Positions 6,204 through 8,775 of a stretch of 8,775 nt of DNA are shown piece after piece. The translations under genes and the position numbers were made by a program. Location of the stretch: NCBI GenBank assembly GCA_024645305.1, contig JAHEFU010000114.1, forward strand, positions 1 to 8,775, read 5' to 3'. The stretch is from Planctomycetales bacterium. Its GTDB lineage: Bacteria > 4484-113 > JAFGCY01. Numbering within the stretch: position 1 is the first letter of the stretch; each line of letters opens with the position of its first letter. The notes below the pieces were generated by a model that saw only the letters and a list, made by a program, of their open reading frames with translations, made no database searches and was not told the DNA's origin.

Positions 6204-8775
6204 ATGCGCAATATCCCCGTACTCATCGTTACTGGTCTGGCTTTGCTGCTTGGATCCTGTGGATCCACAGAACGGTCACGGATTCCGGTATCTCCCGTAA
6301 TTGAGGCTGCAACAGGACTAGGCCCACTGGACCATGCCCTCCTGCCCGCCGGGCTGCCGCAGGATGCCCTGCAGCCCTGGGAGAGCGGGGATAGCCATGT
6401 CAGCGGGATTGATGCAGCTTCCGAATTCAGCGCCGGACGCGACTGGTTCCAGGGTTCCGTGGGAGGACTGACCGAGAATGGAGAGGCTGCCCGCATGCAA
6501 AGCGCGCCCGGGGAATCAGTCCATGGTATCTGGCGCATACCGCTGGCGGGGCAACAGCCCGGTACCATCGCTACTGACGTGAACCTGCTGGCCAGCTCAG
6601 GCAGCAGCCCATCGTCCTATTACATAGGTATAGCCAATTACGGCTCCGGACGCTGGGAGTGGCACGGTCCCTTCAATGACAGCCACGTGCGCCTGTCCCT
6701 CGGCAAGGGAATCGTGGACGGAGATGACTTCCTCTCAAGTGTCGGCAGTATGTTTATCAGCATTCTGGTCTGGGACGGTTCCGCCGTGGATGTGGTGGGT
6801 ATCAGCCTGAATCCATTTGACGGAATGGATACCCAGGCGCCTCCCCAACCGGCTGGACTGACGGCCAGCCCGGTCAGCGCTGGGCTGGAGCTGCAGTGGA
6901 ATCCCGTGATCGCCCCGGACCTGGCGGGCTACGAAATCAGTTATGCAGACAGGTCCTTCATCAACCCGGATTCGGCGGCTGTCCGCAAGGTTGCAATGCT
7001 GGAGGGATCCACCCGGTTCCTGCTCAATGGCCTGGCGGGAAAGACCTACCTGCGTATCGCGGCTATTGACCACTCCGGAAATCGCAGCCAACCGAGTGCG
7101 CTGATTTCCGCCACGCCGCTTCCGGGCAGCCCGCCAGCTGTCCTGCTGCAAAGCGATGCAGTCAGTGGAGGGATCGGCAGCACGATCAATCTGACGGCCA
7201 GTGGGGCTGACACGTATGACATTGATGTGGATGGTGATGGCATTTTTGAGCTATCAGGCCAGGCCAGCGGAAACATCCAGGCGGATACATCGCGCACGGG
7301 CATCATCCGGCCGCGGATCCGCGGGGTCAGTGGCGATGCAGTGGCCCTTGGCTCCGTCTCACTGATCATCACCGGCAACAGCCGGCCCGTGGCAGTGGCC
7401 AGCGCAACACCTTCGTCCGGCATGGTGCCCCTCAGTGTGGACTTCAGCGGCGCTGACAGCGAGGACTTCGACGGCGCCATCGTGGGGGGCGGCTGGGACT
7501 TCGACGGCGATGGGATTTACGACGTCTGGGATGACACCGACATAGTGCATGTCACAGCCAGTGCTAACGATTATGCAGCAGCCGGCGTGTTCAATGCCAA
7601 ACTGCGGGTTGTGGACGACGGTGGAGTCTGGGATGTGGATACGCTGAGCATCGTGGCTGCGCCTGAGGATTCGCCCGTGAACGCCAGCGTCAGCGCTGAT
7701 GCCGCAAGCGGACCGGCACCCCTGGTGGTGAGCTTCAATGCCACGGCATCGCAGGGCAATGCCCCGCTGAAGTACTACTGGGACTTCGAGGGCGACGGTA
7801 CGATTGACAGATTGGATTTCAGCGGTACGCCAAGCCATGTCTATGATGTGGCCGGCACCTTCCAGGCAACGGTCACGGTTGAGGATGTGGATGGCGACAT
7901 CGATTCCGCCAGCCTGGAGATAAGTGTCAGCGGCAGCGTGAACATTCCGCCGCTGGCCAATCTGCAGGCCGACCGCACAAACGGCTATGCGCCATTCCTG
8001 ATCAACTTCGACGCCTCCGGCAGCAATGACCCGGATGGCAGCATCGAGAAGTATGAGTGGGATTTTGACAACAACGGTACATTCGACAGTTATTCCGCCG
8101 CACCTGCTGAGCAACATCTCTACGACCTGCGGGGAACATACACCTGCCGCGTGCGGGTGACTGACAGTGCTGGTGACACGGATGAGGCCACGATCGACCT
8201 GCAGCTGCCCTGTGACAGCAGCCAGTTCCACATGGGCCCGTCCATGAACAGGCGCAGCATCCACAGCGGTCCGCCGACGAATGCGGGGGACTGGACTTAC
8301 ACCATCGGTTCGGAGGCCGGTTACTCCACGCCGGCGGTGGGACCGGACGGGACAATCTACGTCGGCGGCGGAGACGGTTACCTCTGGGCGATCAACCCGG
8401 ACGGCAGCTTCAAGTGGAACTATGACCTCGTTACCGCAGGTGCGATCTGGTCCAGTCCGGCGATTGGCAGCGATGGCACGATCTACATCGGTCGTCCCTC
8501 CGGTGACCTGCACGCGGTGACATCCGACGGCAATCGGCGATGGGTGTTTGACACGGCAGGCTCCGTTGACAGTTCCCCGGCGATTGCTCCGGACGGGACC
8601 ATTTGCTTCGGCAGCTTTGACGATTTCCTGTATGCGGTGCACCCGGACGGGACCCTCAAGTGGAAGTACTTCACCGCCGACAATATCTTCTCCAGTCCGG
8701 CGGTCGGTGCAGACGGCACGGTCTATGTGGGCAATGATGCCGGCAGCTTCTATGCCGTTGATGAAAGCGGCAAAT
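6204..8775 (+). CDS. Lipoprotein with FN3, four PKD domains and PQQ-like propeller, 3'-truncated
   Basis: The frame is open from ATG 6204 to the window edge (857 full codons, no stop), preceded by AAGGGG at 6192-6197. A lipoprotein signal ends in LGSC with Cys19 (then Gly). A LPQDALQPWE motif follows, then the same unrecognised domain as gene 2 (GIANYG, WEWHGP, DSHVRL; nt about 6420-6830), FN3 (about 6838-7130), four PKD-like domains (about 7138-7378, 7380-7665, 7680-7945, 7948-8210), a linker (MGPSMNRRSIHSGP) and at least four PQQ-like blades (STPAVGPDG, SSPAIGSDG, SSPAIAPDG, SSPAVGADG). If the ring has eight blades like gene 2, about 150 residues lie beyond the window. Asp-rich loops sit at 7221-7241, 7494-7514, 7779-7799 and 8058-8078. 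The first has Ile instead of Trp, and the fourth reads DFDNNG. An anchored binding or display role is inferred. Confidence 0.92.
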   Translation, partial: MRNIPVLIVTGLALLLGSCGSTERSRIPVSPVIEAATGLGPLDHALLPAGLPQDALQPWESGDSHVSGIDAASEFSAGRDWFQGSVGGLTENGEAARMQSAPGESVHGIWRIPLAGQQPGTIATDVNLLASSGSSPSSYYIGIANYGSGRWEWHGPFNDSHVRLSLGKGIVDGDDFLSSVGSMFISILVWDGSAVDVVGISLNPFDGMDTQAPPQPAGLTASPVSAGLELQWNPVIAPDLAGYEISYADRSFINPDSAAVRKVAMLEGSTRFLLNGLAGKTYLRIAAIDHSGNRSQPSALISATPLPGSPPAVLLQSDAVSGGIGSTINLTASGADTYDIDVDGDGIFELSGQASGNIQADTSRTGIIRPRIRGVSGDAVALGSVSLIITGNSRPVAVASATPSSGMVPLSVDFSGADSEDFDGAIVGGGWDFDGDGIYDVWDDTDIVHVTASANDYAAAGVFNAKLRVVDDGGVWDVDTLSIVAAPEDSPVNASVSADAASGPAPLVVSFNATASQGNAPLKYYWDFEGDGTIDRLDFSGTPSHVYDVAGTFQATVTVEDVDGDIDSASLEISVSGSVNIPPLANLQADRTNGYAPFLINFDASGSNDPDGSIEKYEWDFDNNGTFDSYSAAPAEQHLYDLRGTYTCRVRVTDSAGDTDEATIDLQLPCDSSQFHMGPSMNRRSIHSGPPTNAGDWTYTIGSEAGYSTPAVGPDGTIYVGGGDGYLWAINPDGSFKWNYDLVTAGAIWSSPAIGSDGTIYIGRPSGDLHAVTSDGNRRWVFDTAGSVDSSPAIAPDGTICFGSFDDFLYAVHPDGTLKWKYFTADNIFSSPAVGADGTVYVGNDAGSFYAVDESGK
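6257..6270. repeat. 14-base perfect palindrome in the gene 3 signal-peptide codons
   Basis: CTGTGGATCCACAG is its own reverse complement. It overlaps a second dyad, TGGATCC-TGT-GGATCCA (6251-6267), and encodes the lipobox region around Cys19. It could form a small hairpin about 50 bases into the mRNA. It may be only a by-product of repeated GGA-TCC (Gly-Ser) codons on both sides of the Cys. Confidence 0.5.

Noticed and set aside
7359..8642. 427-codon open frame on the minus strand
   Set aside because: It lies wholly antisense to the gene 3 frame, which has a lipoprotein signal, recognisable domains and a promoter. The minus-strand translation is low-complexity and matches no domain. Long antisense frames are expected in GC-rich, Asp/Gly-rich coding DNA.

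Overview
The window suggests a bacterium, probably with a two-membrane (diderm) envelope. Its visible gene set is three paralogous, modular surface or exported proteins plus one sigma-70-family sigma factor. Two of the paralogs start with a clear lipoprotein signal and lipobox. The DNA is moderately GC-rich: hand-counted 60-base samples range from about 47% to 68%. A sigma factor and Shine-Dalgarno-led genes argue against archaea. I cannot name a phylum. The architecture (lipoprotein, FN3, several PKD domains, beta-propeller) is the kind seen in poorly characterised environmental bacteria.

Layout. (1) Positions 2-2221, plus strand: the 3' part of a large gene encoding FN3 + three PKD-like domains + a seven-repeat beta-propeller. 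Its start lies outside the window. (2) Positions 2222-2441: intergenic, with a minus-oriented terminator hairpin, copy 1 of a 40-base exact repeat, a second imperfect hairpin, and the promoter/RBS region of the next gene. (3) Positions 2442-5213, plus strand: a complete 923-residue lipoprotein with an undescribed N-terminal domain, FN3, three PKD-like domains and an eight-repeat PQQ-like propeller. (4) Positions 5214-5313: a second minus-oriented terminator hairpin and copy 2 of the 40-base repeat. (5) Positions 5314-5928, minus strand: a short FliA/WhiG-like sigma factor. (6) Positions 5929-6203: a divergent intergenic region with a strong extended -10 for gene 3 and several small dyads or repeats. 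(7) Positions 6204-8775, plus strand: the third paralog, cut by the window end. It has an uninterrupted 857-codon reading frame with a lipoprotein signal, the same N-terminal domain, FN3, four PKD-like domains and at least four PQQ-like propeller blades.

How it fits together. The three large genes share one chassis (FN3 then PKD domains with an Asp-rich loop) and end in one of two unrelated beta-propellers. The cluster therefore looks like a modular family of surface-anchored binding or adhesion proteins. The sigma factor sits between two members, convergent with one and divergent from the other, so it could control them, but nothing in the sequence proves this. The most unusual signal is non-coding. 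Two junctions carry the same element: a run of 7-8 A, a 9-bp hairpin whose stem differs between copies by a compensated base-pair change, then 40 identical bases. The coding sequences around the two copies are strongly diverged. Read on the minus strand, both hairpins are textbook intrinsic terminators, yet only one has a recognisable minus-strand gene to terminate.
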